Assembly (NCBI RefSeq): GCF_003054965.1
Contig: NZ_MIES01000026.1
Coordinates: forward strand, 62,001 to 126,000
Direction of reading: 5' to 3'
DNA from: Saccharospirillum sp. MSK14-1
GTDB lineage: Bacteria > Pseudomonadota > Gammaproteobacteria > Pseudomonadales > Natronospirillaceae
Length of the DNA: 64,000 nt
A model generated the notes under the pieces. That model searched no databases. It worked only from the letters and a program-made list of their open reading frames with translations, and had not been told where the DNA came from. Numbering within the stretch: the first letter of the stretch is position 1; each line of letters opens with the position of its first letter. Below are positions 27,971 to 37,252 of this stretch, one piece after another. A program made the position numbers and the translations under genes.

Positions 27971-29058
27971 AGTGCAGTTGCAAATACCAAGATGAGTGTC
28001 AGGGTCAGGGCGTAGCCATAGCTGATGGTGCTTTCGAAACCGAGCAGGAAACGAAAGCCCACAAAGATGACCACGATGTGAAAAATAAACGCCTGAAGTG
28101 AATTACTGCCGATGATGGTGATGGGTTTCAACAGCAACGCCAGGGCACGACCGCCCAATAACGCCAGCGCCAGGATGGCAAACGCACCGGCCATACTGAA
28201 CGCCATAAACTCGCTTTGCGGCGGGTGTTTGCCCACGTTATAGGCCAGGTTATAAAAGCTGCGCTGAAATTCCGGAAAGGCCAGCACACCGTAGACCAAG
28301 GCGCATAAGACACCGGCTCCGGCCAGTACACCGATCAGACGAAGCCGCAGTCGCCATTCATCCTGAGTCACGCGGATGCCTTCACCGATCAACAAACCGA
28401 TCAACACCAAAGGCCCGCGCGTCAGTTGGCCCCAGGTATAGAGTTCTTCGTCTTCAATCAGGATGGCTTTGAGTGGCAGGCTGCTGAACCCATCCCAGGC
28501 ACGCAGGCTTTCGGCCAGCACCACCATCAACAACGGGCTGAGCAATCGCAGCCAAAGCGGCATGCGCATCCACAACGATAAAAAGAACGGTACCCAGAGT
28601 AAGGCGATGGCGTAAAAGCCGAGCACCTCAACAAAGGAAGGGAAAATTTCATACAACAAGGCGGCAACGATTAACGACGGCTCAACGCCATCGAATAACT
28701 CGATCACCGTTAACACCTTGTACCAGAACAGCACTTTAAAACCGGTGAGGAATAGCTTTAAACGATAACGGGGCCAGTCGTCCGTGCCTACGCGTGGCAG
28801 GAAGGCGGCACCGAGTGCGATGCCGAACACCATAATAAAGAGAGATGAGGAAAACTTGGTGACCATGTGCAAGGGCACCAGGCCCCATTCGGGCATCTGG
28901 TCGTATTCAACCAAGCCGCGAATGCCATGGCTGAGAATCATCAAGGCGACGGCCACACCGCGCGCCAGATCGATGGCATCGACGCGACCACTCAACGGCG
29001 TTGCCGACGGTCGTGACCATAAACGAAGTGCGGATGTTGCCCTGGACAACTGAGTCAC
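27931..29058 (-). CDS. Acyltransferase-like multi-pass membrane protein
   Basis: The 375-residue inner-membrane protein has about ten hydrophobic segments. The N-terminal RVDAIDLARGVAVALMILSH resembles the start of membrane acyltransferases (OpgC, heparan-alpha-glucosaminide N-acetyltransferase and DUF1624-like groups), with a histidine in the first helix. The start is a GTG preceded by GAGGA at a good distance. It overlaps the serine hydrolase gene by 40 bp. Together they may modify a cell-envelope polymer, but this is inference from co-location. Confidence 0.7.
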   Translation of the reverse strand: MTQLSRATSALRLWSRPSATPLSGRVDAIDLARGVAVALMILSHGIRGLVEYDQMPEWGLVPLHMVTKFSSSLFIMVFGIALGAAFLPRVGTDDWPRYRLKLFLTGFKVLFWYKVLTVIELFDGVEPSLIVAALLYEIFPSFVEVLGFYAIALLWVPFFLSLWMRMPLWLRLLSPLLMVVLAESLRAWDGFSSLPLKAILIEDEELYTWGQLTRGPLVLIGLLIGEGIRVTQDEWRLRLRLIGVLAGAGVLCALVYGVLAFPEFQRSFYNLAYNVGKHPPQSEFMAFSMAGAFAILALALLGGRALALLLKPITIIGSNSLQAFIFHIVVIFVGFRFLLGFESTISYGYALTLTLILVFATALWIKTLELFRRYT

Positions 29059-29118
29059 TGTGATTTCCTCAACCTGAACACAGTGATCAAGTTACCCAAG
29101 GCACGGCCACTTAGCTAC

Positions 29119-30978
29119 CTAAGAGGTCTCAGTTTGTGCATCGTCTGCTTCTTCCAGACCCAAAAACCCACCGGTCTGATGCGCCCATAGCTGGGCATAA
29201 ATGCCGCCGCTGGCAATCAGTTCGCTGTGCGTCCCCTGCTCAACGATACGACCCTGATCCATCACGATGAGCCGATCCATCGAGGCGATGGTCGATAACC
29301 GATGGGCAATGGCAATCACCGTTTTACCGGTCATCAAGGTATTCAGGCTGTGCTGAATGGCCGCTTCAACTTCCGAGTCCAGCGCCGAGGTTGCTTCATC
29401 CAGAATCAGGATCGGGGCGTTCTTCAACAACACCCGCGCAATGGCAATGCGCTGACGCTGACCACCGGACAATTTCACGCCCCGCTCACCGACCTGCGCA
29501 TCGTAACCGGTGTTGCCATACGGGTCGGTCAAGCCTTGAATAAAGTCATGCGCTTCGGCCTGACGCGTTGCCGCGAGCAATTCTTCCTCGGTGGCATCGG
29601 GCCGACCGTAGAGAATATTGTCGCGCACTGAGCGGTGCAGCAAAGAGGTATCCTGAGTCACCATGCCGATGTTTGCGCGCAGACTTTCTTGCGTGACGTC
29701 GCGCAAATCCTGGCCATCAATCCGTACCGCGCCGCCTTCCACATCGTGAAAACGCAACATCAGATTCACCAGTGTCGATTTGCCCGCACCGGAACGACCG
29801 ACCAGTCCAATTTTTTCGCCCGGCTTAATGGTTAAATCGAGTGCCTCGAAAACACCCTCGTCTTTGCCGTAATGAAATTTGACCCGATCGAATTCAATAC
29901 GACCTTGGTGTACGTCCAGCACTTTCGCGTTATCGTTATCAACAATTTCGTGCGGCTTCGACAAGGTGGTAATGCCATCGGCTACGGTACCGATGTTTTC
30001 AAACAACGCACCGACTTCCCACATAATCCATTGCGCCTGACCATTGAGTCGCAACGTTAGCCCCACGGCGATGGCCATGGCACCGACGCTCACGGCCTGG
30101 TTGATCCAAAACCCCACGCACAGCGCAGCAATGGCAAACAGCAGCACATAATTCAGCACACTGACACTGACGTTAAAACCGGTGACCAAACGCATTTGAC
30201 GATAAACGGTCGCCATAAAATCGCTCATACCGGAGCGCGCGTACTCGGCTTCACGGGCGTTGTGTGAGAAGAGTTTTACGGTGGCAATGTTGGTGTAGCT
30301 ATCAACGATCCGACCGGTCATGGCGGCCCGGGCATCGGCTTGCTGGGTCGACACTTTGCGCAAGCGCGGCACGAAGAACAGCATGATGGCAGCGTAGCAG
30401 GCGAACCAGATCGTCAGTGGCAGCAACAACCAGACATCAGCACGCACCAGCATCACCGTCATGGTGGTGAAATAGACCAAAACGTACACCATGACATCGA
30501 GCGTTTTCATCACCGATTCGCGCGCAGCAATCGAAGTCTGCATCACCTTAGTCGCAATACGACCGGCGAAATCGTTTTGATAAAACCCCAGACTTTGCTT
30601 GAGCAGATAACGGTGCGCCATCCAGCGGATGGACATCGGAAAATTACCGAGCAGCGCCTGATGAATCACGGCGGTATGCAGAAACACCACCAGCGGCAAA
30701 ACCACCAGAGTGATAATGCTCATAAACAGCAAGCGGCCGCCTTCGTCACGTAAAAAGGTGGCACGGTCCTGATCGGCCAGCCAATCCACCAACTGACCGA
30801 GAAAACCAAACAACATCACTTCCAAAATGGCGAGCGTTGCCGTCAGCAATGACATGATCAATAGAGGCGCGCCCATGCCACGGGTATAGTGACGCAAAAA
30901 AGCCAGTAACGTTGCCGGAGGCTGTATCGGCTCTTCCGGAGGGAAGGGGCGTATCAGACGTTCGAAAAAGGCGAGCAT
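29119..30978 (-). CDS. ABC exporter, fused permease and ATPase (MsbA/MdlB-like)
   Basis: A half-transporter of 619 residues: about six membrane helices (residues 30-320) fused to an ATPase. The ATPase has Walker A (GLVGRSGAGKSTLVNLMLRF, about residue 390), the signature KLSGGQRQRIAIARVLL (about 492), Walker B with ILILDEATSALDSE and the switch AIAHRLSTIA. It would act as a homodimer to export lipids, drugs or peptides. The ATG at 30978 is preceded by GAGGA and is preferred over one at 31011. No accessory or precursor genes are nearby. Confidence 0.9.
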   Translation of the reverse strand: MLAFFERLIRPFPPEEPIQPPATLLAFLRHYTRGMGAPLLIMSLLTATLAILEVMLFGFLGQLVDWLADQDRATFLRDEGGRLLFMSIITLVVLPLVVFLHTAVIHQALLGNFPMSIRWMAHRYLLKQSLGFYQNDFAGRIATKVMQTSIAARESVMKTLDVMVYVLVYFTTMTVMLVRADVWLLLPLTIWFACYAAIMLFFVPRLRKVSTQQADARAAMTGRIVDSYTNIATVKLFSHNAREAEYARSGMSDFMATVYRQMRLVTGFNVSVSVLNYVLLFAIAALCVGFWINQAVSVGAMAIAVGLTLRLNGQAQWIMWEVGALFENIGTVADGITTLSKPHEIVDNDNAKVLDVHQGRIEFDRVKFHYGKDEGVFEALDLTIKPGEKIGLVGRSGAGKSTLVNLMLRFHDVEGGAVRIDGQDLRDVTQESLRANIGMVTQDTSLLHRSVRDNILYGRPDATEEELLAATRQAEAHDFIQGLTDPYGNTGYDAQVGERGVKLSGGQRQRIAIARVLLKNAPILILDEATSALDSEVEAAIQHSLNTLMTGKTVIAIAHRLSTIASMDRLIVMDQGRIVEQGTHSELIASGGIYAQLWAHQTGGFLGLEEADDAQTETS

Positions 30979-31088
30979 GCAATCCTCGGTAGCCGATGGG
31001 AAGGGCAGCAAGGATAGCCTAAATCGTGTGACGTCTCTGCCTGCAACGATAACTTTGTGACCTCCGACCTGGCAGCCATCGCGTACAG

Positions 31089-31403
31089 CTATTCCTCAAG
31101 GCGTCGTTCGCGCTCACACGCCCAGCAATGATCAAAGCTGGCGGCGTTCAGTTCACCGCATTGCCCGCAATACCAATCACGTCCCTCGGCTTGAGATTGA
31201 TCAGCTTCAATGAGCCGCTGCGCCAGTTCCACATCGCGCTCATCAATCACCCACAACTCGGGCCAGACATCAATCGGTGCCAATTCCCCTAACGCACCGG
31301 CTGCGAATTCATTGCGCACTTCACAATCAATGCCACGCTGCATCAATCGGTTGCGCACATTAGTCACCGCAAAATGGTGGGGGTGGGTATAAACCAGTTT
31401 CAT
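31089..31403 (-). CDS. DUF2007-type protein with C-terminal zinc ribbon
   Basis: The 104-residue protein has an N-terminal ferredoxin-like DUF2007 domain (residues 1-68; VTNVRNRLMQRGIDCEVRNE and WPELWVIDERD) also seen in signal-transduction-like small proteins. The C-terminus has two CxxC-type pairs (CGQC at about 79 and CWAC at about 93), a zinc ribbon like that of RanBP2-type fingers. The function is unknown. It stands alone 110 bp upstream of the ABC exporter on the same strand. Confidence 0.8.
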   Translation of the reverse strand: MKLVYTHPHHFAVTNVRNRLMQRGIDCEVRNEFAAGALGELAPIDVWPELWVIDERDVELAQRLIEADQSQAEGRDWYCGQCGELNAASFDHCWACERERRLEE

Positions 31404-31488
31404 AGCAATAAAAACGGACCTGTTGTTATACGATAAACGCTAGCACAGCCTTAGGCTGCTGTGGACTTCTCCGGTCAAAGGCGTTTCT

Positions 31489-32595
31489 ATGGCCGCACTG
31501 CAAGCACGCTGGAGCCGATACCCGATGACTGCCGATCCTTTTCTCTGGTCTTCACTGCAGCGACCTTATCCCATTATTCAGGCACCCATGGTGGGTGTGT
31601 CGACACCCCAGCTGGCCGCTGCGGTTTCCAATGCGGGCGGCCTGGGCTCCATTGGCATCGGGGCCAGCTCGGTGGCACAAGCGCGGGAAATGATCAACGC
31701 CACGCGTGCATTAACGAGTGAACCCTTTAACGTCAATCTGTTCTGTCATCGCACCCCCACACCAGACCCGCAACGCGAGGCCGACTGGCTGCAGTATTTG
31801 CGCCCTTGGTTTGAACAGTTCAACGCCGAACCGCCAAACAATCTGAGCGTTCCCTACATCAGCTTCAATGACGACCCGGCCCTGTTGGCATTGCTGCTGC
31901 AAGAACAACCGGCGGTCGTCAGCTTCCATTTCGGGCTGCCGCCAACGGACTGGATTGCCCAACTGAAAGCCAACGGCATTGTCACGCTCGGTTGCGCGAC
32001 CTGTGTCGATGAGGCGCGTCAAATTGAAGCGGCGGGCGTCGATATGATCGTCGCGCAAGGCAACGAAGCCGGCGGCCATCGCGGCACCTTCGAACCGCAA
32101 CACTGCGATGCACAATTGCCTATCGAAACGCTGCTGAAACAGCTACTGACGCAGTGCCAGTGCCCGGTGATCGCCGCGGGTGGCATTATGACCGGTGAGG
32201 ACATCCAGGCTCAGTTGCAAGCTGGCGCTGTTGCCGTGCAGTTGGGTACCGCCTTTATTCTCTGCCCTGAATCGTCAGCCAGCACCGCTCATCGCCAGGC
32301 GCTGGGGTTAAACCCATCGATTCAAACCGGCATCACCGCGGCCATTTCCGGTCGTCCGGCGCGCGGCATCCTCAACAGCGCATACACCGAATTAACCCGA
32401 CCCGAAGCGCCACCACTGCCGGACTACCCCATCGCTTATCAAGCGGGCAAAGCACTGGCCGCGGCTGCCAGCCGTGCCGGCAGTGTCGACTTTGCCGCTC
32501 ATTGGGCCGGCAGCGGTGCACCGCGAGCACGCGCCATGCCCGCCGCTCAGTTGGTTGCAACGCTGGCCCACGAAGCAGGCCTCAGTCCCGATTAA
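31489..32595 (+). CDS. Nitronate monooxygenase-like FMN enzyme
   Basis: The 368-residue TIM-barrel flavoprotein resembles nitronate monooxygenase (2-nitropropane dioxygenase), which oxidises toxic nitronates. The N-terminal [20 protein letters not shown], the [11 protein letters not shown] loop (about residue 192, with the catalytic-type histidine) and the FMN phosphate region [19 protein letters not shown] and [14 protein letters not shown] are all present. The ATG at 31489 has AAAGG upstream; a second in-frame ATG at 31525 is possible. No obvious operon partner. Confidence 0.88.
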   Translation: MAALQARWSRYPMTADPFLWSSLQRPYPIIQAPMVGVSTPQLAAAVSNAGGLGSIGIGASSVAQAREMINATRALTSEPFNVNLFCHRTPTPDPQREADWLQYLRPWFEQFNAEPPNNLSVPYISFNDDPALLALLLQEQPAVVSFHFGLPPTDWIAQLKANGIVTLGCATCVDEARQIEAAGVDMIVAQGNEAGGHRGTFEPQHCDAQLPIETLLKQLLTQCQCPVIAAGGIMTGEDIQAQLQAGAVAVQLGTAFILCPESSASTAHRQALGLNPSIQTGITAAISGRPARGILNSAYTELTRPEAPPLPDYPIAYQAGKALAAAASRAGSVDFAAHWAGSGAPRARAMPAAQLVATLAHEAGLSPD

Positions 32596-32672
32596 ACCGC
32601 ACCGGCGCGCGAAAGCGTTGAGCAAGCCTGGGTCTGCCACTAGAATCAATCGGCATTACAGTGGAGATCCTC

Positions 32673-33491
32673 ATGCAGCCCTCGGCCCCGACTGGCATTG
32701 CTACCCGCCTTAAGCGCATCGAAACGAGCCCGTTTTTCCAGGGCAGCGTTATCTTTATCATCATCCTGTCGGCGCTGACCATCGGCGCCAAGACGTACGA
32801 TATTCCACCGGTTTTTGAGCACACACTGTCGGTTCTCGACAACGCCATCACGCTGTTTTTTCTGGTCGAAATTCTGTTGCGTTTTATGGCCTGCGAAGAC
32901 CGCAAGCGCTTCCTGCTCGATGGCTGGAATTTATTCGACACTCTGGTCGTCATCGGCAGCCTGATTCCGCTGGAAAACTCCGACGTCATTTTGATCGGCC
33001 GATTGCTGAGAGTCTTCCGTGTATTGCGTCTGGTTTCGGTCGTGCCGGAACTGCGGTCACTGATCAACGCCTTGTTCAAAGCCATACCGCGCATGGGGTA
33101 CATCGCCCTGCTGATGTTCATCATCTTCTACATTTATGGCGCACTGGGTTCGCTGTTTTTCAGTCGTATTAACGAAACGCTCTGGGGCGATGTATCCATC
33201 TCCATGCTCACGCTCTTTCGCGTCGCAACCTTTGAAGACTGGACCGATGTGATGTATGAAACGATGGAAGTGCATCCACTGAGTTGGATTTACTACCTGA
33301 CCTTTATTTTCCTTACCGCTTTCGTGTTTTTAAACATGATGGTCGGTGCGATTCTGGAAGTGATGCAGGCCGAGCAGGAGGCTGAAAGTCTCGAGCAGGC
33401 AAAAACCGAGCGACAGGATATGAACGAACAGCTGCGTCAGATGCAAGCGCAGCTGACGCAAATTCAAGAAAACCTGGAGCGTCGCTCCTGA
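32673..33491 (+). CDS. Voltage-gated-like ion channel subunit (bacterial Nav/Cav type)
   Basis: A 272-residue single-domain ion channel subunit that would assemble as a tetramer in the inner membrane. Four voltage-sensor helices are followed by S5, a pore loop and S6. S4 shows arginines every third residue (Arg110, 113, 116, 119). The selectivity filter reads TFEDWTD (186-192), close to but more acidic than the TLESW of NaChBac. The C-terminus (about 234-272) is Gln/Glu-rich and likely a tetramerising coiled coil. I start at the ATG at 32673, which has GGAG 6 bases before it, and not at the GTG at 32661. Ion choice (sodium or calcium) cannot be decided by eye. Confidence 0.88.
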   Translation: MQPSAPTGIATRLKRIETSPFFQGSVIFIIILSALTIGAKTYDIPPVFEHTLSVLDNAITLFFLVEILLRFMACEDRKRFLLDGWNLFDTLVVIGSLIPLENSDVILIGRLLRVFRVLRLVSVVPELRSLINALFKAIPRMGYIALLMFIIFYIYGALGSLFFSRINETLWGDVSISMLTLFRVATFEDWTDVMYETMEVHPLSWIYYLTFIFLTAFVFLNMMVGAILEVMQAEQEAESLEQAKTERQDMNEQLRQMQAQLTQIQENLERRS

Positions 33492-33755
33492 TCACAGCCG
33501 GCGCTCACTCTGGGTAATCTGTATGCTCGACGGTCAGCAATCTGGATCAGCGCCGGTTAAACCATGCGGCACCGGGCCAAGCCACGGAACGCCATTTTTC
33601 GCCTCCGAGCCCACACCCCGCCTGATTTTCGACTACGCTGCTCTAGACCGCTGGCACACTCACGGTCGCCATGGCAGATACCCGGCCTAAAGATCGCTAT
33701 ACTCCGGCGGCTATAACACTTATCGACGAACGAATTGAACAAAGGAACCAGCCCC

Positions 33756-34538
33756 ATGGTCATATGGTCCGTGGCGAACCAGAAAGGTGGTGTTGGCAAA
33801 ACCACCACCGTTGTCAGCCTGGGCGCTTTGCTCGCCGAGCAGGGCAAGCGCGTGCTCCTGCTCGATCTGGACCCGCAAGGCAGTCTGACCAGCTACTTCA
33901 AAGACGACCCGGAATCGCCTCAGCCTGGCAGTTATCACCTGTTTCAGCCGGCCGAAACCCGGCCGCACCCGGTCAGCCTGTTAACCGAGACCGGCTTACC
34001 CAATTTAACGTTGATTCCTGGCCGCACCGCTTTGGCCACTCTGGAGAAAAACCTCACCCGTCAGGCCGGAATGGGGCAGACCATCAGCCAGGCCTTGAAA
34101 CTGCTGAGCAACGATTTTGACCATGTGCTGATCGACACACCGCCACTGATCGGCCTGTTGTTGATCAACGCCCTGGCCGCGGCGCATCGACTGATCATTC
34201 CGGTGCAAACCGATCCCATGGCGTTGTCGAGCCTGCAAGGCATGAGTGCCACCTTGAACCGATTGCGCTCATCCATTCACCGGCCGTTACCCGATACGCT
34301 GGTGCCCACGCTGTACGACCCGCGCACCCGCTCTTCACGGCTGTGTCTGCAAAACCTGAAAAACGAATATCCGGATCGGCTGTGGCCGCAGCCCATTCCC
34401 GTCGATACCGGTTTTCGCGATGCCGCCCGGCTCGGCGTGCCTCTGGGTGATCGCAACGCCGAAAGTCCGGGTTGGCTGGCGTACAGCCACTTGCTGGAAT
34501 CCTTGTTGCGAGCGGACCAGGAACAACTCAGCGCCTGA
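33756..34538 (+). CDS. Orphan ParA family ATPase
   Basis: The 260-residue protein is a deviant Walker A ATPase of the ParA/MinD group: KGGVGKTTTVVSLGALLAE at about residue 10, LLLDLDPQGSLTSYF at about 33 and the Walker B region HVLIDTPPLIG at about 124. ParA proteins position DNA, chemoreceptor arrays or other cargo. There is no parB or parS-like gene beside it, so it is not the main chromosome-partition ParA and its cargo is unknown. AAAGGA precedes the ATG at 33756; a TTG at 33735 would add seven residues. Confidence 0.87.
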   Translation: MVIWSVANQKGGVGKTTTVVSLGALLAEQGKRVLLLDLDPQGSLTSYFKDDPESPQPGSYHLFQPAETRPHPVSLLTETGLPNLTLIPGRTALATLEKNLTRQAGMGQTISQALKLLSNDFDHVLIDTPPLIGLLLINALAAAHRLIIPVQTDPMALSSLQGMSATLNRLRSSIHRPLPDTLVPTLYDPRTRSSRLCLQNLKNEYPDRLWPQPIPVDTGFRDAARLGVPLGDRNAESPGWLAYSHLLESLLRADQEQLSA

Positions 34539-34562
34539 CACAACCTTCATCGACCGACCCCA

Positions 34563-34621
34563 AGCCAGCAAACGCACCGTTTGCTGGCTATCTGACCGGT
34601 TTTTCGCGTCCGTAAAACCGG
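34563..34621 (+). terminator. Two tandem hairpins downstream of parA
   Basis: The first is a 12-bp stem with a 3-nt loop (AGCCAGCAAACG at 34563-34574 with its complement to 34589). The second pairs 34596-34603 with 34614-34621. Neither has a clean U-tract, though TTTTT occurs inside the second. They lie 24 bases after the parA stop and probably end or stabilise its transcript. Confidence 0.5.
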
Positions 34622-34788
34622 CGCTGCACGGAACGCCCCACTTACTATCCCCAATCCCATTCGCCCACCCATCTTGTCAGTGTTTTTTCGACGGTCGTTC
34701 GAATATGGTAAACACAGGAGGTCGTGCCGATCAGGCGCCAAGGACGACGACAGCGTCATTCCACTCATTGCATTAAAGGAGAATCCGC

Positions 34789-35544
34789 ATGTCAGATACA
34801 TCGCAAGTGGCCATCATTACCGGCGGCGCCAGTGGTCTTGGCCAGGCCGTGGCATTAAAACTGGCCGATCAGGGTAACCAGATTGTGTTGGTCGACATAA
34901 ATGAAGACACCGGCCAGGCAACCCGAACGCAACTGGAAAAACTTGGTGTAGAGGTGCTGTTTGTCCATGCCGATGTCAGTCGCGCTGCCGACGTCAAACG
35001 CTACGTGGATACCACCGTGGAACACTTCGGCCGTATTGATCTGTTTTTCAACAATGCCGGTATTTCCGGACCGGGTACGCCCTTTGTGGACAACAGCATC
35101 GAACAGATCGATGAGGTGCTGAACATCAATCTGCGCGGTGCGCTCTACGGATTGAAATACGTGCTGGAAGTCATGCTGAAACAAGGCGCTGGCACCATCG
35201 TGAATATGGCATCGTCCGCAGGTTTGGTGGGCATCGAGGGTGTAGGCACTTACTCCGCCACCAAACACGGCATGGCCGGTATCACCAAAACCATCGCGGT
35301 CGAAAACGCCAAACAGGGTATCCGCATCAACGCCGTCGCACCCGGCGCCACCGAAACGCCACTGATCAAAGCCTACCGCCAAGCGCATCCGGATATCGTC
35401 GCCCGCAACGAAGCGGCCATTCCACAACAACGCTTCGGGTCACCAGAGGAAGTTGCTGAACTGGTTGCGTTTTTATTCAGCGATGCCGCGCCACACATCA
35501 ATGGTACCGTCATACCCATCGATGGTGGCTTTACAGCTCAATAA
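34789..35544 (+). CDS. SDR family NAD(P)-dependent oxidoreductase
   Basis: A 251-residue classical short-chain dehydrogenase. The cofactor motif is ITGGASGLGQAVA (TGxxxGxG, about residue 9), NNAG is at about 88, and the catalytic Ser, Tyr and Lys are in MASSAGLVGIEGVGTYSATK (about 142-161). An aspartate at the end of the second strand (LVDINED) suggests NAD preference. AAGGAG lies before the ATG. The MerR-like gene follows after 41 bp on the same strand. The substrate is unknown. Confidence 0.9.
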   Translation: MSDTSQVAIITGGASGLGQAVALKLADQGNQIVLVDINEDTGQATRTQLEKLGVEVLFVHADVSRAADVKRYVDTTVEHFGRIDLFFNNAGISGPGTPFVDNSIEQIDEVLNINLRGALYGLKYVLEVMLKQGAGTIVNMASSAGLVGIEGVGTYSATKHGMAGITKTIAVENAKQGIRINAVAPGATETPLIKAYRQAHPDIVARNEAAIPQQRFGSPEEVAELVAFLFSDAAPHINGTVIPIDGGFTAQ

Positions 35545-35585
35545 ACAGTCACATGACACACTGAAAACAGCGACGGTGAATGAAC

Positions 35586-36032
35586 ATGGATTACAGCATC
35601 GGCCAGGTAGCCAAACAGCTTGGCTGCAATGTCCAGACGATTCGTTATTACGAGCAAATCGGATTAATTGCGGCGCCACAGCGAACAGCGGGGCAACAAC
35701 GGCGTTATCGCAGTGCTGACCTGGACCGGCTGATGTTCGTTCGCCATGCTCGCGAATTAGGGTTTTCGCTCGATGCCATTCGCGCTTTGTTGCGGCTTTC
35801 CAACCAGGTCGAAGAACCTTGTCACCTGGCCGATCAGATTGCTGCAGAGCAATTAGCCGAAGTGCGTTCGCGCATCGCGCGCTTGCGCGCTTTGGAAGAC
35901 GAGTTAGTCGCTATGGTTGACCACCGTGCTCACAGCACCGTGGCCAACTGCCAGGTGATTGAGGTGCTCAGAAATCACGCCTTGTGTCAGCATGACCATC
36001 ATGAACCACCCACCTCACCGGCAGCTCCCTGA
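35586..36032 (+). CDS. MerR family metal-type regulator
   Basis: The 148-residue protein has a MerR winged helix-turn-helix (IGQVAKQLGCNVQTIRYYEQ, residues 5-24) and a dimerisation helix. Cys79 is at the position used for metal binding in ZntR/HmrR/MerR-like sensors, with Cys122 and Cys134 and a His-rich tail (QHDHH). The cysteine expected near residue 114 in close relatives appears as arginine here, with His113 and His116 beside it. No metal efflux gene is adjacent. It follows the SDR gene by 41 bp. An ATG six bases earlier is also possible; neither has a strong ribosome site. Confidence 0.78.
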   Translation: MDYSIGQVAKQLGCNVQTIRYYEQIGLIAAPQRTAGQQRRYRSADLDRLMFVRHARELGFSLDAIRALLRLSNQVEEPCHLADQIAAEQLAEVRSRIARLRALEDELVAMVDHRAHSTVANCQVIEVLRNHALCQHDHHEPPTSPAAP

Positions 36033-36034
36033 GT

Positions 36035-36994
36035 TCAATGCTTGAAACTTGCGGCCAATGGCTGACCTTGTTGAGCGCCAGCGTTCGACTGTAATCGACG
36101 CAATGGTTCAACCTCTCCACGCGTCGCCGCAAATTCCGGACGTGGCGGTTGCCCACAAAATGGATCAACCGCCTGGTTTGCAACCGAGTTATACACAAAA
36201 AACAAATTGCGGCGTGGCCAAGGCGACAGATTGTTTGCCGATGCGTGCAACACATTGCTTTCAAAAATCACCACGGAACCGGCCGGGCCCTGAGGTGCCG
36301 CTAGACCATGTTTGTCGATCAGCCGATGCAATACATCCGGCGTCGGTACCCCTACGGTTTGGTTTTTCAGTGACGACTTCCAATGCTCTTGCGGCGTCTG
36401 CCCGCCGGTAGGTACAAACCAGCGATGTGAGCCCGGAATTAACATCAACGGACCATTAAACTGATTATTCTCACTGAGCAAAATCGAAACGCTGAAACAG
36501 CGTGGCTGTGGCATGCCGTCTTCGCTGTGCCAGGTTTCGAAATCAGAATGCCAGTTAAAACCGGTGCCGGTAAAACCCGGCTTATCGTTGATACGCGATT
36601 GATGGATATAAACCTCACTGCCCAGAATTTGATGCGCCATATCCAACAGACGCGGATCTCGGGTCAGGCGATCAAAACGGCGCGATAATTCATGTATCGC
36701 AAAAATGGAGCGAATCTCATCGGTATGAGGTTCAATGATGACCTGATCTTTTTTCTTAAGCTCCGTATCGCGATCGTAGTCTTGCAGATCGTCGACAAAC
36801 CCTTGCATTTCTTCGGGTGAAAAAAAGGATTTAAAAAATAAAAAACCCTGATCATCGTAGTCGCGCAATTGAGCTTCGCTGAGTGGCCCATCGCGCTGCG
36901 TCGACCCTTGGCTATAAACCACCGGGTCGAGACGTTCAAACGGCTTCGGCCGTCGTTCAATTCGAGTAGGATAACGATCCTGTGCTTCACGCAT
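36035..36994 (-). CDS. ectD: Ectoine hydroxylase EctD
   Basis: This non-haem iron, 2-oxoglutarate-dependent dioxygenase converts ectoine to 5-hydroxyectoine, a compatible solute. The 319-residue protein has the EctD signature GFNWHSDFETWHSEDGMPQP (residues 145-164) with iron ligands His149 and Asp151, and the third ligand His250 in VVIFESNVLHASANN. The gene is not next to ectABC in this window, so ectoine would come from genes elsewhere or from uptake. It converges on the MerR-like gene with 2 bp between the stops. Confidence 0.93.
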   Translation of the reverse strand: MREAQDRYPTRIERRPKPFERLDPVVYSQGSTQRDGPLSEAQLRDYDDQGFLFFKSFFSPEEMQGFVDDLQDYDRDTELKKKDQVIIEPHTDEIRSIFAIHELSRRFDRLTRDPRLLDMAHQILGSEVYIHQSRINDKPGFTGTGFNWHSDFETWHSEDGMPQPRCFSVSILLSENNQFNGPLMLIPGSHRWFVPTGGQTPQEHWKSSLKNQTVGVPTPDVLHRLIDKHGLAAPQGPAGSVVIFESNVLHASANNLSPWPRRNLFFVYNSVANQAVDPFCGQPPRPEFAATRGEVEPLRRLQSNAGAQQGQPLAASFKH

Positions 36995-37252
36995 GTCAAT
37001 TTCTCCCTTGACGAGTGACGATTCAATTCGATGATGTTTTGAAGTGCAGGCGCTTTAAAAAAAAACAGACCTGGCAGTCCCGACATGAGGTCGGTCGAAC
37101 GCGCAATTAAGCGGTATTTGAGAAGCCAGAACGCAACATCGGGCGATACTGCCTGGCCATCAGGGCGCTGAGTTATTCAGTCGTCCAACGGACCCCTGTG
37201 TGAGGTTGTCCATTGGCCTTTCAAGGGCAGCGGTGCCGAGCAGATCACAGAT

